Assembly: GCA_021613335.1 (NCBI GenBank)
Contig: JAJTWR010000245.1
Location: forward strand, 177,501-241,500
DNA length: 64,000 nt
Source of the DNA: Whitmania pigra
Lineage: Eukaryota > Annelida > Clitellata > Hirudinida > Haemopidae
Direction: 5' to 3'
Part shown: positions 12,226 to 25,250 of the stretch, piece after piece
How positions within the stretch are numbered: the first letter of the stretch is position 1
How the letters are laid out: every line of letters begins with the position of its first letter
Notes under the pieces: model-generated
Seen by the model: the letters and a program-made list of their open reading frames with translations, nothing else
Database searches by the model: none
Told to the model about the DNA's origin: nothing
Made by a program: the position numbers and the translations under genes

Positions 12226-12911
12226 ATGAAGACTGTGTGTGTTTTCCTGCTTTCAATTCTGATGCTTGCCTGCCTCATGGGTTGGTTCTTTTGCCGACTT
12301 TATAAAGAATTATTAAAATATAAAATTAAAACATATAGGATGACAGTTAAAAATATAATTTGCATAAACTTGGAAAAATTTTCTAGAAATGGTTGACTTT
12401 GTGGACTTTTTCGTATATTTAGTGGTTTATTTATATATTATATTGTGTAATATATCAATACTTTAGTAAAACATGTGATTAAATGATCGCGATATTTATG
12501 TTGTTATTTTGTTATATTACTGTATAAAAGATTAATTTTTCAGAAATGGTTCACTCCTGCAAGACGTCTGTAAGTAATTAATAAAATAACAAAATTAAAA
12601 TTAACAAAATCCTTTAACAAAAAAGTCAAACTGATTACTTATTAATTAATTATTCTTAATTTTCAGGAGGATTGTCCCTTCTGGAAAGTGTGCGTTCGTG
12701 GTATTTGCCGTAAGTAATAATAACATAACAATTATATGATTAATTTTAAAATTAATTTAAAATAATGCGAAATGTTTTATAGTTACATTAATAATAATAA
12801 TATATAATAATTAATAATAATAAATAATAATAATATTAGTAGCATGCAATAAGAAATTTCAAACCTTGATTCTTTAACTTGAGTTTTTTTACAGAAGCAC
12901 GGAAAGGGTAG
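12226..12911 (+). CDS. C4 peptide gene 2, branch A (46 aa, secreted)
   Basis: Exons 12226-12280, 12544-12569, 12667-12709 and 12895-12911; total 141 nt, phases 1-0-1. Signal MKTVCVFLLSILMLACLM, exon 2 EMVHSCKTS, exon 3 EDCPFWKVCVRGIC, tail QARKG before TAG. Cysteine loops are 5/5/4. The tail ends in Gly, which could serve as an amide donor after processing. The CxxxxDCP...CVxGxC signature is reminiscent of half of an EB-type or prokineticin-like module, at motif level only. Two unusual features: an open 80-nt exon-like block in intron 1 (12387-12466) and a second exon 4 copy downstream (13280-13311), both listed separately. Branch siblings lie at 19.7, 24.1 and 27.5 kb. Confidence 0.82.
12387..12466 (+). 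other. candidate alternative exon 2 in intron 1 of gene 2
   Basis: It follows TTTTCTAG and begins like exon 2 (AAATGGTTGACTTTGTGG), but reads on as EMVDFVDFFVYLVVYLYIIL and ends in TAG after 26 codons. If spliced from exon 1 it would give a signal peptide plus a short hydrophobic tail. Same-length, open copies lie at 19903-19982, 24267-24346 and 27629-27708. It may be a decayed exon duplicate; transcript evidence is needed. Confidence 0.35.
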
Positions 12912-12982
12912 CAAATCGTTCTTTTAATGCACAGTGCAGAGAACATGCAGAAGAAATAATTTAAATTAAAAGTAAAAAAAAT

Positions 12983-13101
<119 letters not shown>

Positions 13102-13279
13102 TAATATTAACATAACAATTATATGATTAATTTTAAGGTAAAATAATATTAACATAAGTATTATAAGATTAATTTTAAAATTAATTTTAAAAAATTCGAA
13201 ATATTTTACAGTTACATTAATATCTAACATGCAATAAAAAATTTCAAACCTTGATTCTTTAACTTGAGTTTTTTTACAG

Positions 13280-13311
13280 AAGCACAGAAAGTGAGCAGCA
13301 GGTTCCTTTAA
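13280..13311 (+). other. second copy of the gene 2 terminal exon
   Basis: After the same GAGTTTTTTTACAG acceptor, the frame C+AA gives QAQKVSSRFL and a TAA. It is 32 nt, the length found in gene 4. The flanking 12.76-12.96 and 13.13-13.35 kb segments are duplicates of each other. It could act as an alternative last exon. The region from 13312 to 14310 holds only conserved 3' flank (AAACCGAGTCAAATTC...) and AT-rich sequence. Confidence 0.5.
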
Positions 13312-14312
13312 TGCACAGTGTAGAGAACGTACAGAAGAAATAATTTAAATTAAAAGTCATGTTTTGTCTTATTAACATTAATTTCACGAACAATTTATTT
13401 TAAATTATTGTATTAAAATTGAAATAAAATTAAAATATGCAGATTGATCGATTAATGACATTTTAACAGATTAAACATTTTAACAAGTAGCTCAATTAAT
13501 CGATTAAATCAGCATTCTTAATATTTAACTACTAAGAATATATTTCAATACATACAAATAATTAATAATAAATCCATTAAACTTATAGAAAATAACTACT
13601 GATCTAAATGAACAACCAATTTAGAATCAGGGTTGTTCTAATAATCTATTGAAGCTATACCGAGTCAAATTCTTTGCTCACGTCGACGGAGGCGAGGTTA
13701 AGCCCATTTTTGCGAAATAAAATAATAATTAATTTTTTAAAGTTATTTCTTAATTATTTTCCTTTTCTTTAACATTGTTTCAACGAGCCATATATTGTCC
13801 GCTGAGCCTTCTAATGATTTGAAAGAGGCCATTGAGTGGCCCTTCTTCTGCTCAGCACAATATGAAATAACCTCCCAGTAATTGGTTCAACCGTGATTGG
13901 TCTGAAATCGTCTGGATTGAGTGTTCCTTGTTTTTTTTTGCTATAATATCATTTTGTTTTATTTTGTTTTTTGTTTGAAAGTCAAATCAACGACGCGAAA
14001 AACATCCGCACTTATCGCCCGCTGAATAACAATTATTATTTTTCTTTTATTTTAATAAAACCTACCCTACCAAAAACATTCCAAAACAATCAGTCCAAAA
14101 ATACAATTCCAAGAATAAGTTAAAATCATTGTCATTTTGTCCTTAAGAGTTCACAAAAAAAACTGGAATTCTTTTGGGTCTTTTGTCACAAAAATCTTCA
14201 AAAATCTTGGAAAAGTTAAAAAGCACTCAAAAACAGAAGTTCCGACAGCGAATATTGAGTCCTTTTTCTCTTTAGATTTTGTTTTTATTTAAAATTTTTA
14301 ATTTCAAAAGAA

Positions 14313-14369
14313 CTAATCCATGAGACAGGCAAGCATCAGGATTGCAGGTAAGAAAACACACACAGTCAT
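14313..14369 (-). pseudogene. solitary C4 signal exon relic
   Basis: Minus-strand ATG at 14369 opens MTVCVFLPAILMLACLMD and stops at TAG. The usual AAAGATGAAGACT start context is broken and the exon donor is gone. No further exons were found. Confidence 0.75.
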
Positions 14370-14609
14370 ATCATCCTTTGAATATTAAAATCATATTTCA
14401 AAAATTGAAATAAAAAAAAATGATTGAACCTGTCGAACGTGTAACTTTGAATTTTCTATATGCAGATTATAAAATATGAATATTCAATGTGCTGGAATCA
14501 ACGGGGTGGACACCTTACTCCTATCGAAGGAACAAAATATTTCCGATTTCTCAGAATTATCTTTCGACTTTTTCAGAGCGAAAAATTATTTTTGTTGAAT
14601 AAAAAATCA

Positions 14610-15200
14610 TAGGGGTTTGCCAAAAAGCGTCGAGATAACCAATGATCGAGATAATGGATGATCGAGAATCAATATTTTTATATTGCGGCTATATATCAAC
14701 ATGTGCTTGCAATTTTTATATGTACACATAATGTGCGTTGATACATAAGAATGCATATTCACGTCTTTTTGTTGCACACTTGATATTTAATATTGATAAC
14801 AGCAATGTGTACATGTTTGCTAACAACAAAAGGCATCCATATTAGCAGTAACTAGAACTCTAGGTCGGTTCTTTTCAAGCTTCCCACAGTTTTTAAAGAC
14901 TCAAACATGAATTAATTGGCAATCCCATGAGAGGTGCAAGCATCAGGATTGCTAAAAGGAAAACACACACAGTCTTCATCCTTGGAGATGTCTGAGCGTC
15001 AGTGACACCTGGATTCTTAAATAGAGAATTGCAGACGATAATTTAGCACACTTTCCAGATCCGACAACTGTCAACAATTACAGGTGGCATCATAAAAAAA
15101 TAATTTATCATTAAACTTGAAGCCTTCTGTCTATTCTGCTTCATTGATGATTGGATGTATCCTTTGAACCAATAAATGTTTTGTTATTCATATCATCAAG
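14610..15200. repeat. segmental duplicate of 22.25-22.80 kb
   Basis: Both copies start at GGGGTTTGCCAAAAAGCGTC, run through an AT-rich block containing TCAACACATGCTTGCAATTT-like sequence (here TCAACATGTGCTTGCAATTT), and end past a minus-strand signal exon lacking a splice donor. The duplication therefore includes a defective C4 gene start. Confidence 0.7.
14893..14979 (-). pseudogene. C4 signal exon without splice donor, short readthrough frame
   Basis: Minus ATG at 14979 after the intact leader. It encodes MKTVCVFLLAILMLAPLMG and continues through the former donor (GGATTG in place of GGTTGG) into LPINSCLSL before TAA. The intact 5' leader and lost donor match the copy at 22592-22413, where the readthrough frame is longer. 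Confidence 0.6.
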
Positions 15201-15624
15201 ACCATCAATATAAATGATCCAAATTTCAAGATAAATTATGAATCGTATAAATCATGATTTGCTCATTAAATATCATTTAAAATTACGATAAAAAGCATCT
15301 GTCCAATTGAATTTAAAAAATATCTAATCTACTCTTTAATGCACATTCTTCTCAGAACGTGGCAAAGATGGACATTACAAGAAGCGGGAATATAGCAGGC
15401 GACTTCCATGCCGAATTTTCAGTCCTTTACTTTTATCGCAGATGCAAATTTCAGCTTGAAGATGCTTCTGACCGATCAACTTGCAATAGCTTCCCGTTAC
15501 GGGACGATTGGTAAAGCTTATACGCCGAAAGCTAATAATTTCCTCTGGAAAAAGAATGAATTTTTATATTATTTTCGAGTTAAATAATTCACAATCAAAG
15601 TACATCCATGGCTATTTTGATTTC

Positions 15625-15975
<351 letters not shown>

Positions 15976-16930
15976 TCAAAAAAAATCTCGAGAGTCCCGG
16001 GACAAAAAAAATGCCAAGTCTCTTCCAGAGACCTTAGGCAATATCATACAGAAAAAAACAAACAAACAAAAAAACAATGGCTGTTCTTAACTAAACAAAA
16101 AGAAATTTCCTTCATCCTAAAACTTTTCGTAAAATTCGTGCTGTCCCCATCAACGCAATACTTTGAATCTCCTCCGCCACAAGCCCCGCCTCTATGCTTT
16201 CAATTTCCTTCCTAAAATTGTCTGAAACTGTCCCTAGTGCCCCAACCACCATCGCGATGACTCTTGCTTTCACTTGCCACATTCTGGAAATTTCAATTTT
16301 TATGTCTTGGTACTTCAATCTTTTTTCAGTTTCTTTTTTTGAAACGTTCACATCGTCGGGTATGGCTATATCTATTATTAAGCACGCTTTCCTTTTGTTA
16401 TCCAGAACTATTATATCAGGCCTGTTGGCCACAACTTTTCTATCCGTTGTCACCGCGTGGTCCCACATGATCACCTGATTTTCAGTCTTTACAACTTTAT
16501 CTGGTTCGTGCAGATAATATTTTTCAACAACTGGTACTTTAAGATGCATCAGTATTCTCCAGTGCACATACCCGGCCACCCTGTTATGCCTCTGCAAATA
16601 CTCCGTTGCCGCTAGGGCCTCGCACCCGGACACTAAGTGACTAATATGCTCTTCAGCTTTAAAGCATAACCGGCAAACACTAGCAACTGGCTGATGGAGA
16701 ATATGTCGTTGGTGAAATCTTGTATTCAGGGCTTGATCTTGTGCAGCAATCAAAAGACTTTCTGTTTCTCCCTTCATTCTTCCATCGTTTAGCCATTTTA
16801 CTGTCAATTCTTTATTGATATGTGTTTCTTGTAGTTGTTTGAAGAACCTGCCGTGGAGTGGTTTGGATGTTATTTTGGAGATCCTTTCATTTTCTATTTT
16901 TGTTTTGAGTTCACACACAAGATTTCCATT
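15976..16930 (-). mobile_element. RLE-type LINE 3' end (Dong/R4-like), inside TTA repeats
   Basis: The open frame (stop at 16112, open upstream to about 16918) encodes the C-terminal 268 aa of a non-LTR retrotransposon polyprotein without frameshift. Visible are a CCHC knuckle (CRLCFKAEEHISHLVSGC, C-x2-C-x8-H-x4-C) and a restriction-like endonuclease core (RPDIIVLDN, then CLIIDIAIPDD, then KYQDIKIEI). The reverse transcriptase and N terminus are missing, so the copy is 5'-truncated. A putative 3' UTR (15976-16111) runs into a TTA array, and another TTA array begins about 30 bp beyond the 5' break. Dong elements of the R4 clade are known to insert in TAA/ATT repeats, which fits. The plus-strand open frames here are shadows. 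Confidence 0.85.
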
Positions 16931-16955
16931 TTATTTCCAGATTTCCATTTCCAGA

Positions 16956-16995
16956 TTATTATTATTATTATTATATTATTATTATTATTATGATT

Positions 16996-17061
<66 letters not shown>

Positions 17062-17062
17062 C

Positions 17063-17107
<45 letters not shown>

Positions 17108-17115
17108 TATTATTA

Positions 17116-17150
<35 letters not shown>

Positions 17151-17195
17151 TTATTATTATTATTATTATTCTTATTATTATTATTATTATTATTC

Positions 17196-17227
<32 letters not shown>

Positions 17228-17250
17228 TATTATTATTATTATTATTATTC

Positions 17251-17291
<41 letters not shown>

Positions 17292-17293
17292 TC
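16956..17293. repeat. (TTA)n array right of the LINE fragment
   Basis: About 335 bp of TTA repeats. It continues into a unit (TTTCTAATTTTCAGCTCACCG...) that also follows the TTA tracts at 30.9-31.0 kb and, slightly diverged, 29.2 kb, each time upstream of a branch B peptide gene. Confidence 0.95.
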
Positions 17294-17677
17294 TAATTTT
17301 CAGCTCACCGAACTTCAGGTGAAACAAAATCGTATACAGGTGTGCAGATGTTAAACTCAAAATTTTTAATGAATTGTAGTTAAAAAAGCACAACACATAA
17401 ACGTATATTACTCAAAGTGTACAAAATATTTTTAACATTTACAAGTCATGTAATACACTTAATTAGAACAGGGTCATTTGACAGAAATTGCTTGAAAAAC
17501 TTCAAAAGGCCCAATTTAAGAATTGCTTAGAATTAAAGTTGTTCAAGTTTTTGGTTTAACCTTGAATTGCATGTAAAACAAAATAATTCACAAGTAAGCC
17601 GCTGTCAAATTTTTAAAATCGTAAGAATTATTATCAAAAATCAGAGTATTGATAATGCACATCCCGTTTAAACTCTT

Positions 17678-17723
17678 TATAAAAGGGTCTCTCAACATCG
17701 CTGGTGCTCAGATGTTAACAAGG
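17678..17723 (+). promoter_or_regulatory. branch B promoter/leader block
   Basis: TATAAAAG, then GGTCTCTCAACATCGCTG, TGCTCAGATGTTAACAAGG and the start. Near-identical blocks precede 29699 and 31321. An in-frame ATG 12 nt upstream (17712) would add MLTR in all three genes. The spacing to TATA suggests that this ATG lies at or very near the transcription start, so the downstream ATG is preferred. Confidence 0.65.
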
Positions 17724-18402
17724 ATGAAGATTCTCATTTGTTTTTTCCTGCTTGCAATCTTAGTGCTTGTCTGTGAATCTGTTTGGGGTAAATTATGATT
17801 TGCCTTGGATTTTATAATATCATCGGAATTAAAACAATAAGATATTTGATTTCTTTCAGAAAAGCCCAATGACAATCAATGGATTGGGCAATATTGCAGT
17901 GAAAATGTTTGTATTAGTGGAAATTATTTAGAAATAAAAATAAAATGTAAAAGAAATTAGGAATGACATCTAGTTTTTTTTTTAAATAGTTAGGCAATCA
18001 CAATTACTAATTACCATGGCTATTAAATACTGCCTTCAAATTAATAGTTACTTTTTTCAGTCACCGTGGCACTGCAGAGGCGTTCTGCGCTGTATAAATC
18101 ATAAATGCGGTTAGTTAACTATTTAATTATGAAATTTATGAAACATTTAACAACATTAATAGGAGAACAAATACTTTGAATATTATTTTGAATCAAAATT
18201 ATTTGTTAATATTTTGTTTTAATTTTTTTAGAGTATCGTGGATTGGGCGGTAAGAGCAGTTTAAATATTTACATTTGAGAAAATTATTTAGAAAAAAAAT
18301 ACAAACAGCATTATAAATATAAAATAAACGTTGAATATTATTTTAAATCATTATTATTTATTAATTTTTATTTAAAATTCTTTAGGATATAGAGAGTGGT
18401 AG
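17724..18402 (+). CDS. C4 peptide gene 3, branch B (58 aa, secreted)
   Basis: Exons 17724-17787, 17860-17906, 18061-18109 and 18386-18402; 177 nt, phases 1-0-1. Signal MKILICFFLLAILVLVCESVW; exon 2 EKPNDNQWIGQYCSEN; exon 3 SPWHCRGVLRCINHKC; tail GYREW then TAG. Loops are 7/5/4, the first loop being longer than in its siblings at 29.7 and 31.3 kb. A second possible terminal exon after TTTTTTTAG at 18232 (EYRGLGGKSS...) looks like an older duplicate of exon 4. Exon 2 has drifted from the DIADG form of its siblings. Confidence 0.75.
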
Positions 18403-18576
18403 ACAAAAGTAAATAAATGAAATTGAACTGAAACATTCACTGACATCGAAAATTTTTTCTCAAAATTGTTAATATAATATAACAAATTCCCAATTGAAAA
18501 TGTTATTTTTGAAATAAAAATGTCAAAGATGTGAGATGTTGTGAAATTGCACATTTAAACCCGATCATTAAGAATT

Positions 18577-18845
<269 letters not shown>

Positions 18846-19734
18846 TTATGAAATTTGTTTCAAAAATGTCCATAAAAACAATTATGCCTTTAGGGATCCT
18901 TCAAAACATCGATGATAATAAATGTAAATATTTCATATTTAAAATTATTTATCAAAAGATTCAAAGTGATTGATGATTTTTTATATCTTTAAACAATGTT
19001 TTTAAAATGTTTAGTTATCATTTGTGCGTATGTGGGCTGTTGTATGTAAAATTAAATTTAATGTTTTGGTAGATGGCTGTGAAATATTTATATTTGATCA
19101 CATCGATGTTTACCTCAACGGACGAGACAATTTTAGAAATAACTGTAAATTATAATTTATAATTTAAATAAAATAACATTTTTTTAATTTAAATAAATAG
19201 TTAATTTAACAATGTTTAATATAATTTACATTGAAATAAATTATTTAATTAAATGGACCCAATAGCTCTGCTCAAACGCTGTCTATATGAAAGATATTAT
19301 TTAAAATACTTTTAGCATGTAAAATATGAAAATAACATGTAAATAAATTGTAAATGATATGCTCCAATTGAGAAAACATAAAAAACCATCAAAGTCATTG
19401 AAGCGCATTGTTTCTACATCGGATTTGGCTGACATCTCCTGCATCATATCCTGTCCATAATGCTCACTTTTCCATTTGGTCATCAATATTATAATTTTCT
19501 ATTTTAACAAACCACAACTCATCAAAGGCTTTGTAGCCAAAGGCATTCTTTCGTAACAGCTGTATAAGGATCCATTAAGACTGATTATGACTCATATTGA
19601 TGTTATTTGTCAGATGTTGAGGACATGAAATATTCATTTTAAAGTATTTTATTAACTCAGGAATTGTAAATCAATCGTGAAAATTTTCTCTACAAAAGTG
19701 TTCAATGAGAAGTCAAGCTCAGACATCTCCAAAG

Positions 19735-20394
19735 ATGAAGACTGTTTGTGTTTTCCTGCTTGCAATTCTTATGCTTGCCTGCCTCATGGGTTAGTTCTTT
19801 TGCCGACTTTATAACTTATTATTAAAATATAAAATTAAAAAATATAGGATGACTGTTGCGAAATATAATCTGCATAAACTTGTAAAAATCTTTATTTTCC
19901 AGGAATGGTTATCTTTGTGGACATTTTAATATATTTAGTGGTTTATTTATATATTATATTGTGTAATATTTCAATTTATTAGTAAGACATATTACTAAAC
20001 GTTCGCGATATTTATGTTATTATTTTGTTACATTACTATAAAAAAGAATAATTTTTCAGAAATTGTTCACTCCTGCAGTACGTCTGTAAGTAATATAATA
20101 ACAAAATAAAAATTAACAAAATCCTTTAACAAAAAAGTCAAATTGATTATTTCTTAATTTATTATTCTTAATTTTTAGGGAGATTGTCCCGCCTCGAAAG
20201 TGTGCGTTCGTGGTATTTGCCGTAAGTAATATTAACATAACAATTATAAGATTAATTTTAAAATTAATTTAAAATAATTTAAAATGATTTGCAGTTACAT
20301 TAAAATGTAACATGCCTTATGAAATTTCAAACCTTGATTCTTTTACTTGAGTTTTTTTACAGAAGCACAGAAAGTGAACAGATGGGCCTTTTAA
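19735..20394 (+). CDS. C4 peptide gene 4, branch A (51 aa, secreted)
   Basis: Exons 19735-19789, 20060-20085, 20179-20221 and 20363-20394; 156 nt. Signal MKTVCVFLLAILMLACLM; exon 2 EIVHSCSTS; exon 3 GDCPASKVCVRGIC; tail QAQKVNRWAF. Loops 5/5/4. The upstream box is TACAAAA rather than TATAAAA, so expression may differ from its siblings. The intron 1 exon-like block (19903-19982) reads GMVIFVDILIYLVVYLYIIL and stops at the same codon as in gene 2. The tail is basic and aromatic. The 3' flank (AAACCGAGTCAAATTC...) is shared with genes 2 and 6. Confidence 0.82.
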
Positions 20395-21299
20395 TGCACA
20401 GTGAAGAGAACATGCAATAAAAATATTTTGAATTAAAAGTCATGTTTTGTCTTATTATCATTAATTTCATTAACAATTTATTTTAATTTATTGTATTGAA
20501 ATTGAAATAAAATTAAAATATGGAGATTGATCGATTAATGAAATTTTAACAGATTGAACATTTTAACAATTAATCTCTTAAATCCGCATTTTTAATAATT
20601 AACACTATATTATGATATAATATATACAAAGAATAAATAATAAATCCATTAAATTTATAGAAAATAGTTACTGAGCTAGTAACGAAGAAACAATTTAGAA
20701 ACAGGGTTATTCTAATAATCGTTTGACGCTAAACCGAGTCAAATTCTTTGCTCACGTCGACGGAGGCGAGGTTAAGCTCATGTTTGTGAAATAAAATAAT
20801 AATTAATGTTTTAAAGTTATTTCTTAATTCCTTATCTTAATTTCTTATTTCCATTTCTTGATTGCTTCAATGAGCCATATATTGTTCGCTGATCCTTCTG
20901 ACGATTTGAAAGAGGCCAACGAGTGGACATTCTTCTGCTCAGTACAAAGTCAGCAGTTGTGCGGTTATTTGTTTTCCTTGTGACAAACCTGAATACGGTT
21001 TGACGGGTTTCAATGTCAATAATGTGTTTTATCTCTATTAATTATTTTGTAATCAAGTATTTTAATAATAATAACAAGATAAATAGTAATATAAACTTGC
21101 ATAATTTATAATCTAATAAAAAATATACAATTGAATAACCATAACTTTTGCTTAAATATTTTTATTTGTCGAAACTATTACGGGAAATTCAATTATCAAA
21201 ATTTTTGAAAATTTCACTTACGAATTATTAAGGCGTTTAGTTTTTTATTAGTTCTTGCAAAAAGGCTTTTGTCCACAATTCATAATCAATAAAACATAA

Positions 21300-22250
21300 A
21301 ATTACATGGAACAACATTACCATAGACATTTTTGTCTGAAACGCACACATGAAAAGCCTATAAATCGGACAGCTTAGGACACGCCCCTTAAGGCTAGGGG
21401 ACCAAAGAAGACTGTTTTGGATGGCTGCAGATTGTTGCTTAACCTTGTGAACAGTTTTTGAGTTTTGAAAGTCTCAAAGTGAACTAAATAAGTTTTTTTG
21501 ATTATATTTAATAATAAACCTATTTATAAAAATGAATTATAACAGAGTAATAGAATATTAATAATGATGATTGTCATGACTGGGTATATGCGACCGTCAC
21601 ACATGTTTCCTATACTCGTTTTTAATTGTACTATTTGTGGCTCGCGGGGCGCTTTTCATTAATTTTGGTTATTTATTTAAGATATATATCGTCGTTTTAA
21701 AATTCAGTCGGAAATAGTTTTAATTTAATGATTAATATTTTTGGGACAATTAGTTTGATCCATTGTTAGACTAGCGTTTGGGCCTATTTTCGCAAATTGT
21801 AATTGGTTGTTAGTTTTGGGAAGGACTGGATAGGATTGGTTGACTTTTTGGATCCATTGATAGACATGCGCTTTGACCTGTTTCCGTAAATTGCGATAGG
21901 TGGACATTTGTTTTAAAATGGACAGTATTGGCTGATATTCTAGACGACTACGTTAGAATGGTTAATTAGGCAATATAAGTATGAACTTTGCGAGAGCGGG
22001 AAGGATTCTGACGTAAGAAGTAGTTTGACGATTTGATGCTTAATTTCTGTTGGTTTTTGGTACTCGATATTTGCTTATTAATAAAGATTTAGTTTCAATT
22101 TCTGGGTTTGATGAAAGACTGGGAATTGGTGGTGGCAGCGGTACTACCTCTTATGGTTCTCCGAGTGACGGACGTGACAATGATAATAAAAAATTACAAA
22201 ATAACAATAATAGTACAGTCGAGCCCGGTTACGTCACTGGCCTAGGGGTT
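21300..22250 (+). mobile_element. possible LTR plus primer-binding site of a Ty3/gypsy-like element
   Basis: The block is compositionally distinct (TGTCATGACTGGGTATATGC from 21572). It has an AATAAAG signal near 22080 and, at about 22125-22140, TGGTGGCAGCGGTAC, a sequence of the kind found just after the 5' LTR in some gypsy elements. No gag or pol follows; the sequence passes into the 22.25-22.80 kb duplicate. No second LTR was found in the window and the LTR edges are not proven. The stretch 20395-21300 carries branch A 3' flank and nothing else. Confidence 0.3.
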
Positions 22251-22412
22251 TGCCAAAAAGCGTCGAGAAAATCATTACGGCGGCTGTTTATCAACACATG
22301 CTTGCAATTTTTTTATGTACATAATGTGCGTTGATGCAATGTATATTCACGTGTTTTGTTGTACAGTAGCAACTGATATTTAATAATGTTAATAACAATA
22401 TGTAAATGTTTG

Positions 22413-22592
22413 CTAACAATAAAAGCCATTATGACTTTCATTCATGTTAGCAGCAACTAATACTCTAAGTCGGTCCACCGTGACAAGCCTCCCACAGCAT
22501 TTAAAGACTGTGTTCAACCATGATTTAATTGGCAATCCCATGAAACAGGCAAGCATGAGGATTGCAAACAGGAAAACACACACAGTCTTCAT
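22413..22592 (-). pseudogene. C4 signal exon with lost donor and 59-codon readthrough frame
   Basis: Minus ATG at 22592 after an intact CAGACATCTCCAAAG leader. Signal MKTVCVFLFAILMLACFMG continues across the lost donor (GGATTG) as LPIKSWLNTVFKCCGRL and on to TAG at 22413. Either a pseudogene or a young single-exon secreted protein with a CC pair. The 14.9-kb duplicate stops much earlier, which argues against long-term coding. Confidence 0.45.
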
Positions 22593-23008
22593 CTTTGGAG
22601 ATGTCTGAGCATCAGGGATATCTGGTTTTTTAAATAAAGAATTGCAGACGATAACTTAGCACAATTTCCACATCCGACAACTGTAAACAATTACAAGCGG
22701 CAGCATATGAAAATAATTTCTTATTAAACTGAAAGCCTTCTGTCTATTCTTCTTCATTGATGATGGGATGTATCCTTTGAACCCATAAATGTTTGGTTAA
22801 TCATTCATTCATTCATATTCTCCATGTTTGGATTATATGAACTAATCAAATTATATAAATAGTTTGCTATGTTAAGAATCTATTTAAACATAACATTTTA
22901 AATTTATAAAATAATGAAAGTAACATATTTTATTAACACATTGTCATAAACCAAGACGTGCACTGTAATCGTGTTTTCTACTTCATCGTCATCATCATCA
23001 TCATTCAT

Positions 23009-23325
<317 letters not shown>

Positions 23326-24104
23326 TTCTATAACCAACGATTTTCATCAAATCTAATGATGGCCAGCTGTACTTCAAGTACGTACAACCTAGCCGTATTT
23401 CGTCATGAACTCTTAAAAATTTGATTTAGATTAATTAAAAGTTTTATTTATTTAAATTCAATTTCAGTCTTGTAATGTCGTTATCTCAGAAATAAATGTA
23501 AGTTAAAATTTATTATTTAAATAAAATATAATTTTTTAAATTTAAATAAAAAGTTAATTTAACAATTGAATATAATTTACATTGAAATAAATTATTAAAT
23601 TAAAGAGACTCAATAACCCTGCTCGAAACACTGTATATATAAAATTTATTATTTAAAATAATTTTAGCATGTAAGATATGAAAATAATATATAAATAAAT
23701 TATAAATAATATCCTCTCTTTGAGAAAACATAAATAATTCATCAAAGTCATTGAGGCGCATTGTTTCTACATCGGCTTTGGCTGACATCTCTAATGAAGA
23801 TTGCATCATATCCTGTCCATAATGCTCACTTTTCCATTTAGTCATCAATATTATAATTTTCTATTTTAACAAACCACAACTCATCAAAGGCCTTGTAGGC
23901 AAAGGCATTCTTTCGTAACAGCTGTATAAGGATCCATTAAGACTGTTCATGACTCATATTGATGTTTTTTGTCAGATGTTGAGGACATGAAATATTCATT
24001 TTAAAGTTTTTTTCGATTGTCCTTTGTCAGGAATTGTAGATCAATCGTAAAAATTAACTTTATAAAAGTGTTTAATGAGAAGTCAAGATCAGATATCTAC
24101 AAAG

Positions 24105-24761
24105 ATGAGGACTGTTTGTGTTTTCCTGCTTGCAATTCTGATGTTTGCCTGCTTCATGGGTTAGTTCTTTTGCCGACTTTAGAACTTATTATTAAAATAT
24201 AAAATTAAAACACATACTGTTGCAAAATATAATCTGCATAAACCTGTAAAAATCTTAATTTTCCAGAAATGGTTCACTTTGTGGACGTTTTCCTATATTT
24301 AGTGGTTTATTTATATATTATATTGCGTAATATTTCAATTTATTAGTAAGACATATTACTAAACGTTCGCGATATTTATGTTATTATTTTGTTACATTAC
24401 TATAAAAAAGAATAATTTTTCAGAAATTGTTCACTCCTGCAGTACGTCTGTAAGTAATAAAATAACAAAGTTAAAGTTAACAAAATCCTTTATCATAAAA
24501 GTCAAACTGATTACTTATTAATTAACTATTCTTAATTTTCAGGAGGATTGTCCCTCCTCGAATGTGTGCGTTGGTGGTAGTTGCCGTAAGTAATATTAAC
24601 ATAACAATTATATGATTAATTTTAAAATCAATTTAAAATATTTCAAAATGTTTTACAGTTACATTAAAATGTAACATGCATTATGAATTTTCAAACCTTG
24701 ATTCTTTTACTTGAGTTTATTTATAGAATCACAGAAGAAAGTGAACAAATCGTTCTTTTAA
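24105..24761 (+). CDS. C4 peptide gene 5, branch A (52 aa, secreted)
   Basis: Exons 24105-24159, 24424-24449, 24543-24585 and 24727-24761; 159 nt. Signal MRTVCVFLLAILMFACFM; exon 2 EIVHSCSTS; exon 3 EDCPSSNVCVGGSC; tail QSQKKVNKSFF. Loops 5/5/4. Exon 2 is identical in protein to that of gene 4 while exon 3 and the tail differ. TATAAAAG at 24061. The intron 1 alternative block (24267-24346) is the least decayed, keeping EMVHFVDVFLYLVVYLYIIL before its stop. A scrap of duplicated 3' UTR (about 24995-25065) lies downstream. Confidence 0.82.
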
Positions 24762-25250
24762 TGCACAGTGCAGAGAACATGCAGTAAAAATAATTTGAAT
24801 TAAAAGTCACGTTTTGTCTTATTACCATTAATTTCATGAACAATTTATTTTAATTTATTGTATTAAAATTGAAATAAAATTAAAATATGCAGATTGATCG
24901 ATTAATGAAATTTTAACAATTAATCTCTTAAATCCGCATTCTTAATAATTAACAATATATTATAATGTAATATTTATAAAGAATAAATAATATAGAACAT
25001 ACAGAAGAAATAATTTTAATTAAAAGTCATGTTTTGTCTTATTATCATTAATTTCACGAACAATTTATTTTGACGATTTGAAAGAGGCCAATCATTCTTC
25101 ATATTGTTTGTCACGTTCGTCGCTCGATGAACCGTAACATGTTGCCACCTATTCCCAGTCCTTCACCAAACTCAGAAATTGGAACTAAAAACATTATTAA
25201 TGAGCTAAAGACGCCAGGAAATCGACAGACATCAATTATCAAACTAAACC

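Noticed and set aside
16194..16478. Plus-strand open frames over the LINE fragment
   Set aside because: Antisense to a recognisable CCHC/nuclease domain.
21725..21907. 60-codon minus frame in the LTR-like block
   Set aside because: No retroelement or family motif; likely chance within a GC-richer block.
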